Assembly: GCA_942492825.1 (NCBI GenBank)
Contig: OW818635.1
Coordinates: 372,001 to 436,000 of the forward strand
Direction of reading: 5' to 3'
Length of the DNA: 64,000 nt
DNA from: GWE2-51-13 sp942492825
GTDB lineage: Bacteria > Bacillota_I > Bacilli_A > Erysipelotrichales > Erysipelotrichaceae
Made by a program: the position numbers and the translations under genes. The notes below the pieces were generated by a model, which ran no database searches, was not told where the DNA came from, and was given only the letters and a program-made list of their open reading frames with translations. This document shows, one piece after another, positions 1-12,918 of the stretch (positions are counted from its first letter, which is position 1; each line of letters begins with the position of its first letter).

Positions 1-23
1 ACAATAGGTACAGGAGGAAAAGC

Positions 24-1579
<1,556 letters not shown>

Positions 1580-1580
<1 letters not shown>

Positions 1581-2374
1581 TGAAAATATTGTTTATCGGC
1601 GATATCGTCGGTAGCAAAGGACGGGCAGCAGTGAAACAACTGCTGCCTTCACTTCGACAGACCTACGGTGCGGATGTCGTGATCGCCAATGGGGAAAACG
1701 CCGCCCATGGGAAAGGCATCACGAAAAAAATCTACGATGAACTCTTAAGCTATGGGATCGACGCGATTACCTTGGGTAACCACGCGTTCTCGAAATCCGA
1801 TCTCTATGATTTCATCGCCCAAGCGGACCGACTCGTCCGTCCGCTCAACCTTCTTCCTCTGGATTACGGTCAGTCGCACTTGCAGCTCGACGTCAACGGT
1901 ACACCGCTTGTCGTCGCGAATCTTTGCGGCAGCGTATTTATGGAGAACATCAGCGAATCGCCCTTTGTGGTCATGCGCCGTTGGGCGAAGCAATTTGCGG
2001 GTAAAATCGTCTTGGTCGACATGCATGGCGAAGCGACCAGCGAGAAGATCGCGTTCGCGTATCGTTTCCAAGATCATCTGGCCGCGGTCATCGGAACCCA
2101 CACCCATGTCCAGACTGCCGACGAGAAAATCATGAACGGTTGCGCCTTCATCAGCGATGTCGGTATGACCGGACCTTATGACAGCGTCATCGGCCGTGAT
2201 GTCCGCGAAGTCCTGGATCGTTTCGATGGGATCCGCGCGACCCGGTATACGGTCGCGGAAGGGGATCCGCAACTTTGCGGTCTCTTCATCGAAGTCGATA
2301 ATTCGACGCGCCGAGCGATCCGCGTCGAGCGGATTCAGATCCGTCCGCAAAACGATCTCATAACTCGCCCTTGA
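1580..2374 (+). CDS. ymdB: YmdB family metallophosphoesterase
   Basis: Calcineurin-like phosphoesterase of the YmdB family (TIGR00282). In Bacillus YmdB hydrolyses 2',3'-cyclic nucleotides and affects RNase Y-linked gene expression and colony development. The 264-aa protein shows the metal ligands in order: GDIVGS (Asp8), NGEN (Glu39, Asn40), GNH (Asn67, His68) and THTH near residue 173. It overlaps rny by one base, and this pairing is conserved in Bacillota. The cytoplasmic role is inferred from the family. The stop codon lies within the -35 of the next promoter. Confidence 0.95.
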
Positions 2375-2398
2375 ACATCCCCTCAATCGTGATATAAT
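2371..2398 (+). promoter_or_regulatory. Promoter of the ferredoxin gene
   Basis: TTGAAC (2371-2376), 16 bases, TATAAT (2393-2398). A near-consensus sigma-A promoter that overlaps the end of ymdB. The GGAGGG ribosome site and ATG of the ferredoxin follow directly. Confidence 0.85.
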
Positions 2399-2423
2399 TG
2401 ACACGACGAAGGAGGGTCTAAAA

Positions 2424-2600
2424 ATGCCGGTTGTAGTAGCAAAAGACATTTGTATCGGGTGTGGCGCGTGCGTAGGTGTTTGTCCGGTCGGAGCGTTGTC
2501 GTTGGACGCCGACGGTAAAGCCGAATGTGACGAAGCGCTGTGCATCGATTGCGGCGCATGCATCGGAGTTTGCCCGACGCAAGCGATTTCGCAGAAATAA
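2424..2600 (+). CDS. Small 2[4Fe-4S] ferredoxin
   Basis: A 58-aa electron carrier of the clostridial ferredoxin type. It has two CxxCxxCxxxC(P) clusters, with Cys10/13/16/20 and Cys40/43/46/50, and the two halves look like an internal duplication. It has its own near-consensus promoter, a strong ribosome site (GGAGGG 2411-2416) and its own terminator, so it is a monocistronic, probably well expressed gene. It lies just before miaB, a radical-SAM iron-sulfur enzyme. Supplying electrons to such enzymes is possible but only an inference. It is short and easy to miss in automated calls. Confidence 0.93.
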   Translation: MPVVVAKDICIGCGACVGVCPVGALSLDADGKAECDEALCIDCGACIGVCPTQAISQK

Positions 2601-2602
2601 AG

Positions 2603-2626
2603 AACCAAGCATCGCTTGGTTTTTTT
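2603..2626 (+). terminator. Terminator of the ferredoxin gene
   Basis: Stem AACCAAGC / GCTTGGTT with loop ATC, followed by a run of T. It lies directly before the miaB ribosome site, so miaB expression depends on read-through or a weak internal start. Confidence 0.88.
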
Positions 2627-2642
2627 AACCGGAGAAAGAAAC

Positions 2643-4076
2643 ATGAAAGAAATCTTTACATTACCTAATCTAAAAGAAGCCCAGAAGCGGACGCACACCG
2701 ACGCCAAAATCGAACGTTCGCTCTTTCATATCAGCGAAGAAGCGAAGCGACTTGGGATCGGTCGCAAGTATTTTCTGCGTACCTATGGTTGTCAAGCCAA
2801 CGAACGGGACGGACAGACGATCCGCGGCATCTTGGAAGAAATGGGATACCTGCCCGTCATGGAAGCCGACACGGCGGATCTGATCATTTTAAATACGTGC
2901 GCTGTCCGCAAGAATGCGGAAGACAAGGTATTCGGTGAGATCGGACAACTAAAACGTTTTAAACTGAAAAACCCGGATCTGATGTTTGTGGTCTGTGGTT
3001 GCATGACACAAGAAGAAGAAGTCGTTCAAACCATTCTATCCAAACATCCGCATATCGATTTGATCTTCGGAACCCACAACATTCACCGGTTACCGGATTT
3101 GTTATATCAAGCGACGCTAACGCGCGAACGCGTTATCGAAGTCTATTCGCAAGAAGGGGATGTTATCGAAAATCTACCGGTACGCCGTGATCATTCCGCC
3201 AAAGCCTGGGTCAACATCATGTATGGTTGCGATAAGTTCTGCACCTACTGTATCGTACCTTATACCCGCGGCAAAGAGCGTTCACGGACACGTGAAGATA
3301 TTCTTGAGGAAATTCAAACCTTAATCCAAGACGGATGCCAAGAAGTGACGCTCTTAGGTCAAAACGTCAACGCCTATGGTAAAGATCTTTATGGCGAAAA
3401 CTGTTTCGCGGATTTATTGCGTTCTGTTTCCGCGACGGGGATCGCGCGTATCCGTTTTACCACCAGTCACCCTTGGGACTTCACCGACGAACTGATCGAC
3501 GTAATCGCCAAATATCCCAACGTCATGCCCTACGTTCATTTACCGGTCCAATCCGGAAATGCGGAGATCCTGAAAATCATGGGTCGCCGCTACACCCCAG
3601 AAGATTACATGATCCTCTTCAACAAGTTGCGTTCACGTATCCCCGGCGCGGCATTTTCGACGGACATCATCGTCGGTTTCCCCAACGAAACCGAAGCGCA
3701 GTTCGAAGACACCCTACGTCTTTTCCAAGAGTGTAAGTTCGATGGTGCCTTTACCTTTGTTTACTCGCCGCGCGAAGGTACACCGGCCGCGAATATGGTC
3801 GATAACGTACCGTTGGAAGAGAAACGGAGTCGTCTGCAAATCCTAAATAATAGGGTCGCGCAATACGCATTGGAAAACAATCTAAGGATGGTCGACAAAA
3901 TCGTCAACGTCTTGGTCGACGGTCCGTCGAAGAAAAACAGCGATGTATACTCCGGTTATACCGAAAACAACAAGCTTGTCAATTTCAAACCGATCCGCGA
4001 ATGTATCAATGAAATCGTCCAAGTGAGAATCACCAAAGCCAAAACATGGACCTTGGATGGCGAACAGGTCGAATAA
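2643..4076 (+). CDS. miaB: tRNA-2-methylthio-N6-dimethylallyladenosine synthase
   Basis: Radical-SAM methylthiotransferase that adds ms2 to i6A37 of tRNA. The 477-aa protein has the N-terminal UPF0004 domain with its cluster cysteines (GCQANERDG near 48, CAVR, CGCMTQ), the radical-SAM motif GCDKFCTYC near 195-202, and a C-terminal TRAM domain. I chose the ATG at 2643 because GGAGAAAG lies just upstream; the longer frame from 2616 would start inside the ferredoxin terminator. It is followed by an RNase J-like gene with its own promoter. The NERDGQ and YTRGKERSR signatures match MiaB rather than MtaB or RimO. Confidence 0.95.
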   Translation: MKEIFTLPNLKEAQKRTHTDAKIERSLFHISEEAKRLGIGRKYFLRTYGCQANERDGQTIRGILEEMGYLPVMEADTADLIILNTCAVRKNAEDKVFGEIGQLKRFKLKNPDLMFVVCGCMTQEEEVVQTILSKHPHIDLIFGTHNIHRLPDLLYQATLTRERVIEVYSQEGDVIENLPVRRDHSAKAWVNIMYGCDKFCTYCIVPYTRGKERSRTREDILEEIQTLIQDGCQEVTLLGQNVNAYGKDLYGENCFADLLRSVSATGIARIRFTTSHPWDFTDELIDVIAKYPNVMPYVHLPVQSGNAEILKIMGRRYTPEDYMILFNKLRSRIPGAAFSTDIIVGFPNETEAQFEDTLRLFQECKFDGAFTFVYSPREGTPAANMVDNVPLEEKRSRLQILNNRVAQYALENNLRMVDKIVNVLVDGPSKKNSDVYSGYTENNKLVNFKPIRECINEIVQVRITKAKTWTLDGEQVE

Positions 4077-4105
4077 TTGTAAAAAAGTCAGAGCTAAGGT
4101 ATAAT
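4077..4105 (+). promoter_or_regulatory. Promoter of the RNase J-like gene
   Basis: TTGTAA (4077-4082), 17 bases, TATAAT (4100-4105), directly after the miaB stop. Confidence 0.8.
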
Positions 4106-4135
4106 AAAAAAAGCAGAAAGCAGGAGGAACATATC

Positions 4136-5800
4136 ATGGATAAAATACGCATTTTTGCGTTGGGCGGTCAAGACGAGGACGGCAAGAACCTTTATGTCGT
4201 GGAAATCAACGACAATATCTTCGTCATCGAACTTGGCATCAAATATCCGGACATTGAGCAATTGGGAATCGAAATGATCATTCCCGATATGAAATATCTC
4301 GTTGAAAATAAAGATCGCGTACGCGGTGTTTTCATTACGCATGCGCATGACGATATGATGGCAGCCTTACCGTATCTCTTAAAACAAGCCAACATCCCTA
4401 TCTATACCACCCCGTTAAGCGCGGTAATGGTCGAAGAAATGTTGAAGAAGGCCGGAATCAAAGAGTTTAAGATCCATCGCATCAAACGTAACGGAAAACT
4501 TGCGATCAACGGCGTCAATTTACGTACGTTCGGATTGACACATAGCGCGGCGGATTCGTTCGGGATTTCATTCGATACCGACCAAGGCGCTGTCGTCTAT
4601 GCCGGGGAATACATCATCGACCTGAACGCACGCAACGCGGCGTTCGCATGCGATATCACCGAGTTCGCGGAAATCGGCAAGAAGGGCGTTTTGGCATTGA
4701 TGACCGAATCCGTATATGCGGATAAACCGGGCTTCACGGCACCCAACCATCGGATCACCGATACCGTCGAAGGCGCCATCGAAGACGCTCGCGGTCGGAT
4801 TTTCATCACTCTTTACGAACAGAACCTTTACCGGTTGATCGAAGTGATCGAACTCGCCAACAAATATAAAAAGAAAATCTTCTTCGCCAACGAAAACCAG
4901 CGGAATCTGTTGCATCAAGTCGAAAAGCTTGGATATTATCATGTTCCGGCCGGATTGGAACTCAGCGCGGAGAAGTTCACCAACGACTTCACAAATGTGA
5001 TCGTCATCGTCAGCGCCAGCGGACCCAACGTCTTCCGCGCGATGCACCGTATTTCGATCTCCGAAGACTCTCGGATCGAACTGCGCAAAGACGATACCGT
5101 CATCATCGCGTCACCGGTCGTACCGGGGACCGAGTTGGAAGCCAGCCAAATGGAGAACGAACTTTACAAGGAAGACGTGAACGTGGTTACTTTGGATCGG
5201 AAGAAAGTCCTTTCGATGCATGCCTCGGCCGAAGATGTGAAAATGTTGCTGTTCTTGTTGAAACCGAAATACTTCATTCCGGTCCATGGGGAATACCGCA
5301 ATTTGGTCGACAATGCCAATATCGCATTGGATGTGGGATATTTCGCCGATCGCATCGTCGTGCTCGATAACGGCCAAGTCGCCTTGTTCGAAGATAAAGT
5401 ATTAAAAAACACATCAACGATCATCCCGCTTGAGGATTTGATGATCGACGGAAACGAATCGTTGGATGTCAGCGGAATGGTCCTGCGCGATCGCGAGAAT
5501 CTTTCCACGGACGGAGCGATCGTCGTAGGCGTCGTCGTCAATTTCGCGACCAAAGAAGTCATCGGCGGTCCCGATGTCCAATCGCGCGGCGTCATCTATC
5601 TTAAAGAAGCCGACTATATCGTCAAGGAAATCGGAAACATCGTCGAACGTACCATCGTGACCGCCGTTTCCGAAGGTCGTTACGAGAATATGCAAGTCAG
5701 AATGGAAGCGAAAGACAAAATTACGCGGTATGTCCTGAAGGAAACCGGTAAACGTCCGATGATCTTGCCGGTCATCGTCGAAATCAACGTGACGGAATAG
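4136..5800 (+). CDS. RNase J family protein with degenerate active site (RNase J2-like)
   Basis: A 554-aa protein with RNase J architecture: a metallo-beta-lactamase core, a beta-CASP domain and a C-terminal domain. RNase J enzymes are 5'-3' exo- and endoribonucleases. The metal site is eroded. The HxHxDH motif reads H69-A-H71-D-D73-M74, the usual Asp of GDF is Glu158 (AGEY), and the beta-CASP GSQGEP stretch and the HxSGH motif are altered. His136 (LTHSAADSFG) and the PVHGEYR motif remain. This resembles Bacillus RNase J2, the poorly active partner of RNase J1, so a structural or partner role is likely. The ATG at 4136 follows AGGAGG; the longer frame runs back into miaB. Confidence 0.88.
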   Translation: MDKIRIFALGGQDEDGKNLYVVEINDNIFVIELGIKYPDIEQLGIEMIIPDMKYLVENKDRVRGVFITHAHDDMMAALPYLLKQANIPIYTTPLSAVMVEEMLKKAGIKEFKIHRIKRNGKLAINGVNLRTFGLTHSAADSFGISFDTDQGAVVYAGEYIIDLNARNAAFACDITEFAEIGKKGVLALMTESVYADKPGFTAPNHRITDTVEGAIEDARGRIFITLYEQNLYRLIEVIELANKYKKKIFFANENQRNLLHQVEKLGYYHVPAGLELSAEKFTNDFTNVIVIVSASGPNVFRAMHRISISEDSRIELRKDDTVIIASPVVPGTELEASQMENELYKEDVNVVTLDRKKVLSMHASAEDVKMLLFLLKPKYFIPVHGEYRNLVDNANIALDVGYFADRIVVLDNGQVALFEDKVLKNTSTIIPLEDLMIDGNESLDVSGMVLRDRENLSTDGAIVVGVVVNFATKEVIGGPDVQSRGVIYLKEADYIVKEIGNIVERTIVTAVSEGRYENMQVRMEAKDKITRYVLKETGKRPMILPVIVEINVTE

Positions 5801-5813
5801 AAACGGAGGGACT

Positions 5814-8019
<2,206 letters not shown>

Positions 8020-8021
<2 letters not shown>

Positions 8022-8046
8022 GCGGTTTCAAAACCGCTTTTCCTTT
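8020..8046 (+). terminator. Terminator after ftsK
   Basis: Stem AAGCGGTTT / AAACCGCTT with a two-base loop, then TTTCCTTT. It overlaps the ftsK stop codon. Confidence 0.8.
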
Positions 8047-8058
8047 GGTCTTCGACAG

Positions 8059-8087
8059 TTGACTTTAAACCGCAAAGAATATAAACT
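8059..8087 (+). promoter_or_regulatory. Likely promoter of the importer operon
   Basis: TTGACT (8059-8064) with TATAAA at 15 bases (8080-8085) or TAAACT at 17 bases (8082-8087). It is the only promoter-like sequence between the ftsK terminator and the lipoprotein gene. Confidence 0.5.
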
Positions 8088-8131
8088 GATAACGAGCAGT
8101 CACACTGCGAAAAACTATGGAGGAAGAATTA

Positions 8132-9205
8132 ATGAAGAAGCTGCTGATTCTTTTGACCGTTTTCTTGATGGTCTTCGGCTTAGCTGCATGTTCGACGCCG
8201 AAAGACGACACATTCGAACTTGCACTCATCACCGACAAAGGCGAAATCGACGATAAGTCGTTTAACCAAGGCGCATGGGAAGGCTTGAAGGAATATGCCG
8301 ATGAATTCGACAAGACCTATGCCTACTACAAACCTCTCGAAGTTACCACCGACGCTTACTTAGCCGCGATCGAACTTGCGGTCAATGGCGGGGCGAAAGT
8401 CATCGTCACCCCGGGTTTCTTGTTTGAACCGGCCGTTTTCATCGCACAAGATGAGTATCCCGAAGTCAAATTCGTTTTACTCGACGGTTTCCCGAATAAT
8501 CAGATCTATACCGATGCTTACCAACAGAAGATCAATGACAACGTTTACTCGATTTTCTACGCTGAAGAACAATCCGGTTTCTTGGCCGGTTATGCAGCCG
8601 TCAAAGACGGTTTCACCAACTTAGGCTTTATGGGCGGCATGGCTGTTCCGGCTGTCATTCGTTTCGGTTACGGTTTCGCTCAAGGCGCCGAATATGCCGC
8701 CAATGAACTGGGCATCGCCGAAATCAACTTGAAGTATCATTATACCGGCGACTTCGCCGATACCCCGGAAAACAAGGCGAAAGCCGCTTCCTGGTATCAA
8801 GCGGGCGTCGAAGTCATCTTCGGTTGCGGTGGTAAAGTCGGAAACTCCGTCATGTCCGCTGCGCAGGATGCCGGCAAGAAAGTGATCGGCGTTGACGTCG
8901 ACCAATCCGCCGAATCCACGACCGTCATCACCTCCGCGATGAAAGAACTCGGCAACTCCGTTTACCAAGCTCTTGAAGCGTACTACGCCGACGAATTCCC
9001 GGGTGGCGAATCCGTTCACCTCGGCGCCGATGTCGACGGTATCGGTTTACCGCAGGATTTCAGCCGTTTCACGACGTTCAAGCAAGCTGACTACGACGCG
9101 ATCTTCGCGAAACTCGTCAACAACGCGATCACGTTGAAGAACGACACGGATGCTGAAGATGCGACCAAATTGGGCTTAAGCATCGTCAAAGTCACCATCG
9201 AATAA
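8132..9205 (+). CDS. BMP family substrate-binding lipoprotein (nucleoside importer)
   Basis: Extracytoplasmic binding protein of the basic membrane protein family (PF02608, as in PnrA, Med and NupN). Members bind purine nucleosides and deliver them to the ABC importer encoded downstream. The 357-aa precursor has a lipoprotein signal peptide with lipobox LAAC (Cys20). The start at 8132 (MKKLLIL...) follows AGGAAG; the upstream ATG at 8117 would overlap that site. It is followed by its own palindromic terminator and then by the ATPase and permease genes, so it is probably made in excess over the membrane parts. Nucleoside specificity is inferred from the family and the neighbours. Confidence 0.92.
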   Translation: MKKLLILLTVFLMVFGLAACSTPKDDTFELALITDKGEIDDKSFNQGAWEGLKEYADEFDKTYAYYKPLEVTTDAYLAAIELAVNGGAKVIVTPGFLFEPAVFIAQDEYPEVKFVLLDGFPNNQIYTDAYQQKINDNVYSIFYAEEQSGFLAGYAAVKDGFTNLGFMGGMAVPAVIRFGYGFAQGAEYAANELGIAEINLKYHYTGDFADTPENKAKAASWYQAGVEVIFGCGGKVGNSVMSAAQDAGKKVIGVDVDQSAESTTVITSAMKELGNSVYQALEAYYADEFPGGESVHLGADVDGIGLPQDFSRFTTFKQADYDAIFAKLVNNAITLKNDTDAEDATKLGLSIVKVTIE

Positions 9206-9233
9206 TCGATAAACCAAAAAAACAGATTCAACG

Positions 9234-9260
9234 AAGAGCGAACAAATTTGTTCGCTCTTT
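9234..9260 (+). terminator. Palindromic terminator between lipoprotein and ATPase genes
   Basis: A perfect 26-bp palindrome (arm AAGAGCGAACAAA, 9234-9246, and its complement to 9259) ending in T. It probably attenuates transcription into the ATPase and permease genes, keeping the binding protein most abundant. Confidence 0.75.
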
Positions 9261-9277
9261 CATTTCTCATTCTGCGG

Positions 9278-9307
9278 ATACCATTCGAGCGAAAAATATT
9301 ATATAAT
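9278..9307 (+). promoter_or_regulatory. Possible secondary promoter of the importer ATPase
   Basis: A perfect -10 TATAAT (9302-9307) with only a weak -35 (ATACCA, 18 bases upstream). It lies just after the palindromic terminator. Confidence 0.5.
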
Positions 9308-9327
9308 CGTGCTATAGGAGAACTGCG

Positions 9328-10851
9328 ATGGAATATGTAATCGAGATGTTGAACATCACAAAAGTGTTTCCGGGAATCATTGCCAACGACGATATCACGC
9401 TGCAGATCCGCAAAGGCGAGATCCATGCGCTTCTTGGTGAGAACGGAGCTGGGAAGTCGACGCTGATGAGCGTCCTTTTCGGATTGTATAAGGCAGAAAA
9501 AGGATCGATCCGCGTTAACGGGAAGGAAGTCAAAATCCATAACCCCAATGACGCCCGCGATCATGGAATCGGCATGGTCCACCAACATTTCAAGTTGGTA
9601 CAGAATTTTACGGTTTTGGAGAATGTGGTTTTGGGTGTCGAGACCGTCAATAAAGGTGTCCTTCAAATGAAGGAAGCCCGCGATAAGGTGATGGCGTTAT
9701 CCAAACGATATAACCTTTTGATCAATCCGGATGATTTGATTTCGGACATCACGGTCGGAATGCAACAACGTGTTGAAATTTTGAAAATGCTTTATCGTGA
9801 AAACGAGATCCTGATTTTCGATGAACCGACCGCTGTTTTGACTCCGCAAGAAATCGATGAGTTGATGAAGATCATGAAAGATCTGGCTTCCGAAGGGAAG
9901 TCGATCATTTTCATCACGCATAAACTCAATGAGATCAAGCAAGTCGCGGATCGCGTCACCGTTTTGCGGAAAGGCAAGTTCATTGCGACGGTCGATGTCG
10001 CTACGACGTCGAAGGAAGAAATGTCCGAGATGATGGTCGGACGAAAAGTCATTTTCGAAATTGAGAAACAAGAAGAAAAATTGGGTGAAGTGATCCTAGA
10101 GGTCAAAAACTTAGTTCTAAAATCGAAACATCACAAGAATCTGTTAAATAACGTAAGTTTCAATGTACGACGAGGAGAAATCTTGTGTATCGCCGGAATC
10201 GAAGGAAATGGTCAGACCGATCTTGTATATGCGTTATCCGGATTGTCGAGAGTCGATTCCGGCACGATCTTATACAAAGGGAAGGACATCACCCATAGTT
10301 CGATCCGCGCGCGTTCCGCAAACGGAATATCGCATATCCCGGAAGATCGTCATAAACACGGTTTGGTGTTGGATTATAATTTGGCGGAGAATCTTGTGCT
10401 TCAAACATATTTTAAATCGGAATATCAAAATCACGGGTTCATGAAATTCAAGAATATTTATCAACATGCGGATGCGCTGATCAAGCAATTCGACATTCGA
10501 AGCGGCGAAGGTGCTGATTCCCCGACACGTAGTATGTCAGGCGGAAATCAACAGAAAGCGATCGTCGCACGTGAAATCGAGAAAGATCCCGATCTTCTGA
10601 TCGCGGTTCAACCGACGCGTGGATTGGATGTTGGAGCGATCGAGTACATTCATAAAAAGATCGTCGAGCAACGTGACTCGGGCAAAGCGGTCTTACTTGT
10701 TTCTTTGGAGTTGTCGGAGGTCATGAACGTCAGCGATCGGATCCTTGTCATTTACGAAGGTGAAATCGTCGGTCAAGCCGATCCGAAAGTCGTAACGCAA
10801 CAAGAACTCGGATTGTTTATGTCCGGTTCGAAACGGGAGGTCGTCGCATGA
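9328..10851 (+). CDS. Nucleoside/sugar-type ABC importer, double ATPase subunit
   Basis: Energy-coupling ATPase of a carbohydrate-uptake-2 type importer, like NupO. The 507-aa protein has two ABC domains. The first has an intact Walker A (GENGAGKST, about 36-44) and VGMQQRVEI as signature. The second has the usual degenerate P-loop (GIEGNGQTD near 290) and the signature MSGGNQQK. This one-good, one-degenerate layout is normal for the family. It overlaps the next gene by four bases (ATGA). With the BMP lipoprotein and the two permeases it forms a complete nucleoside importer. Confidence 0.93.
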   Translation: MEYVIEMLNITKVFPGIIANDDITLQIRKGEIHALLGENGAGKSTLMSVLFGLYKAEKGSIRVNGKEVKIHNPNDARDHGIGMVHQHFKLVQNFTVLENVVLGVETVNKGVLQMKEARDKVMALSKRYNLLINPDDLISDITVGMQQRVEILKMLYRENEILIFDEPTAVLTPQEIDELMKIMKDLASEGKSIIFITHKLNEIKQVADRVTVLRKGKFIATVDVATTSKEEMSEMMVGRKVIFEIEKQEEKLGEVILEVKNLVLKSKHHKNLLNNVSFNVRRGEILCIAGIEGNGQTDLVYALSGLSRVDSGTILYKGKDITHSSIRARSANGISHIPEDRHKHGLVLDYNLAENLVLQTYFKSEYQNHGFMKFKNIYQHADALIKQFDIRSGEGADSPTRSMSGGNQQKAIVAREIEKDPDLLIAVQPTRGLDVGAIEYIHKKIVEQRDSGKAVLLVSLELSEVMNVSDRILVIYEGEIVGQADPKVVTQQELGLFMSGSKREVVA

Positions 10852-11921
10852 AGAATCTAACGAAAAACAAGACCTTCCTCAGCATCGCCCCCTCCGTAAT
10901 ATCGATCTTGATCGGATTTGCGATCGGATTTCTGGTTTTGCTTGTCAGCAATCCCAGCTATGCCGGACGTGGTTTTCTGACCCTTCTTTCCGGTGGATTT
11001 ACCGGCGGAATGAAAGGGATCGGTAATGTATTCTATACCGCTACCCCGATCATATTAACCGGGTTATCGGTCGGCTTTGCGTTCCGTACGGGTTTGTTTA
11101 ACATCGGAGCCTCCGGACAGTTTATTATCGGTGCCTTCACCGCGGTCTTCATCGGGGTAAAATGGACGTTCTTGCCGCCCGAGATCCATTGGATCGTCGC
11201 ATTGATGGGCGCCGCGATCGCTGGTGGTATCTGGGCGATGGTTCCGGGTTTGCTGAAAGCGTATCGCAACGTCAACGAAGTCATCGCTTCGATCATGATG
11301 AATTATATCGGGATGTACCTTGTGAACTTCATGGTCGTACAGTTTATTTACGATTCGATGAAAAACCAGTCGTTAACGCCTTCGGCGGCGATCATTCCGA
11401 AATTTGGCTTGGATGTCCTCTTTCCGGGGTCCAGCATCAATTTCGGTTTCGTGATCGCGATTTTGGTTGCGGTAGTAATTTACTTCATTCTCCAGCGTAC
11501 GACTTTTGGATTTGAGTTGAAGGCTTGTGGATTTAACCGCCATGCCTCGGAATACGCCGGCATGAACTCGAAGCGCAATATCTGGTTGTCGATGATGATC
11601 GCCGGCATGCTTTCGGGTTTGGGCGGTGGGTTGCTTTACCTTACCGGTTCAGGTAAACATATCATCGTCGTCGATGTTCTGGCGGCGGAAGGATTTAACG
11701 GGATCTCGGTCGCGTTACTTGGTTTAAGCAATCCGCTGGGGATTATTCTTTCCGCCTTGTTTATCGCTTATATCACGGTCGGTGGTTTCTACATGCAGCC
11801 ACAGTTCGTTCCCGAAGCCGTCAGTATCATGATCGGTGTCATCATCTATCTCAGCGCATTCTCGCTCTTCTTCAAAGACTGGATCATCAAAACTATCAAA
11901 AGGATCGGGGTGAAAGGGTAA
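10848..11921 (+). CDS. Nucleoside ABC importer permease (NupP-like)
   Basis: Integral membrane subunit (BPD_transp_2 family) of the importer. At 357 aa with about ten hydrophobic segments, it is the longer of the two paired permeases. It shows the conserved stretch FRTGLFNIGASGQF and the cytoplasmic-loop motif LKACGFNRHASEYAGMN that contacts the ATPase. It overlaps the ATPase gene by ATGA and is followed one base later by the second permease, so the three are translationally coupled. Confidence 0.92.
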   Translation: MKNLTKNKTFLSIAPSVISILIGFAIGFLVLLVSNPSYAGRGFLTLLSGGFTGGMKGIGNVFYTATPIILTGLSVGFAFRTGLFNIGASGQFIIGAFTAVFIGVKWTFLPPEIHWIVALMGAAIAGGIWAMVPGLLKAYRNVNEVIASIMMNYIGMYLVNFMVVQFIYDSMKNQSLTPSAAIIPKFGLDVLFPGSSINFGFVIAILVAVVIYFILQRTTFGFELKACGFNRHASEYAGMNSKRNIWLSMMIAGMLSGLGGGLLYLTGSGKHIIVVDVLAAEGFNGISVALLGLSNPLGIILSALFIAYITVGGFYMQPQFVPEAVSIMIGVIIYLSAFSLFFKDWIIKTIKRIGVKG

Positions 11922-11922
11922 T

Positions 11923-12876
11923 ATGGATATCATCTATTTCATTTTTCAGAATTCGTTGTTGTTCATCGTTCCCTTGATCGTCGTCGCGCTGGGCGGTATG
12001 TTCTCCGAACGGAGCGGCGTCGTCAACATCGCCCTCGAAGGGATCATGGCGATGGGTGCTTTTTGCAGTATCTTCTTCATCAATACCTTCCAAAAGCAAA
12101 TCGGCGGACAGACGCTGTATTTGATCGCATTGTTGATCGCATGCGTTAGCGGTATCTTGTTCTCGTTGTTTCACGCATTTGCGGCCATCAACATGAAAGC
12201 GAATCAAACGATCTCCGGTACCGCGTTAAATTTATTCGCGGCGGCGTTTACGGTCTATACCGCACGGATGGTGCTTGGTTACTCGCAGATTGACTTCATC
12301 AACCAGTTTCGGATTTCGAAAGTTCCCGTCTTAGGTGATATTCCGGTTTTAGGACAATTATTATTCCAAAATGTTTATATCACCACGTATATCGGGATCG
12401 CGATCTTGCTGATTTCTTCCTTTGTTCTTTATAAAACCAGTTTCGGTTTGCGTCTGCGTGCCTGTGGCGAACATCCCCAAGCCGCGGATTCCGCCGGAAT
12501 CAACGTCGTTAAAATGCGCTATGCAGGCGTCATCATCTCCGGAGCTTTGGCAGGGATCGGCGGTTTGATCTATGTCGTTCCGATCAGTACCAACTTCAGT
12601 GGAAATGTCGCCGGGTATGGGTTCTTGGCGATCGCTGTATTGATTTTCGGTCAATGGAAGCCCAGCCGTATCTTAATGGCCGCGACTTTCTTCGGCCTCA
12701 TGAAAACCATTTCGGCGGTCTCGACGATTATCCCGTTCTTAGCCGATCTAAGTTTACCTACGGTTATATACAAGATTACGCCTTACTTGGCGACCTTGAT
12801 CGTCCTTGCGTTTACATCGAAGAATTCCGCCGCGCCGAAAGCCGCCGGGGAACCGTACGACGCAGGCAAACGCTAA
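11923..12876 (+). CDS. Nucleoside ABC importer permease (NupQ-like)
   Basis: Second permease of the heterodimer, 317 aa and strongly hydrophobic. It has the family motifs MFSERSGVVNIALEG near the N terminus and LRACGEHPQAADSAGI in the coupling loop. The GTGAAAGGG stretch before the ATG serves as ribosome site, inside the end of the preceding gene. It is the last gene of the operon. The terminator that should follow it has been split by the IS element immediately downstream. Confidence 0.92.
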   Translation: MDIIYFIFQNSLLFIVPLIVVALGGMFSERSGVVNIALEGIMAMGAFCSIFFINTFQKQIGGQTLYLIALLIACVSGILFSLFHAFAAINMKANQTISGTALNLFAAAFTVYTARMVLGYSQIDFINQFRISKVPVLGDIPVLGQLLFQNVYITTYIGIAILLISSFVLYKTSFGLRLRACGEHPQAADSAGINVVKMRYAGVIISGALAGIGGLIYVVPISTNFSGNVAGYGFLAIAVLIFGQWKPSRILMAATFFGLMKTISAVSTIIPFLADLSLPTVIYKITPYLATLIVLAFTSKNSAAPKAAGEPYDAGKR

Positions 12877-12885
12877 CACAAAACT

Positions 12886-12898
12886 AAAAGCGGCACGC
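12886..12898. terminator. Left arm of a bidirectional terminator split by the IS element
   Basis: AAAAGCGGC plus ACGC. Joined to GCCGCTTTTTT at 14273-14283, and removing the IS with one copy of the CGC target repeat, this gives a 9-bp stem with loop ACGC and a T run. It would have served both the importer operon (+) and pncB (-). Confidence 0.8.
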
Positions 12899-12918
12899 TG
12901 AATAGCCCCAGGTAAAGT

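Noticed and set aside
1745..2707. A 320-codon open frame on the - strand across ymdB, the ferredoxin gene and the start of miaB
   Set aside because: It lies opposite three well supported genes, has no ribosome site and no recognisable domain. Long antisense frames are common here because of the codon bias.
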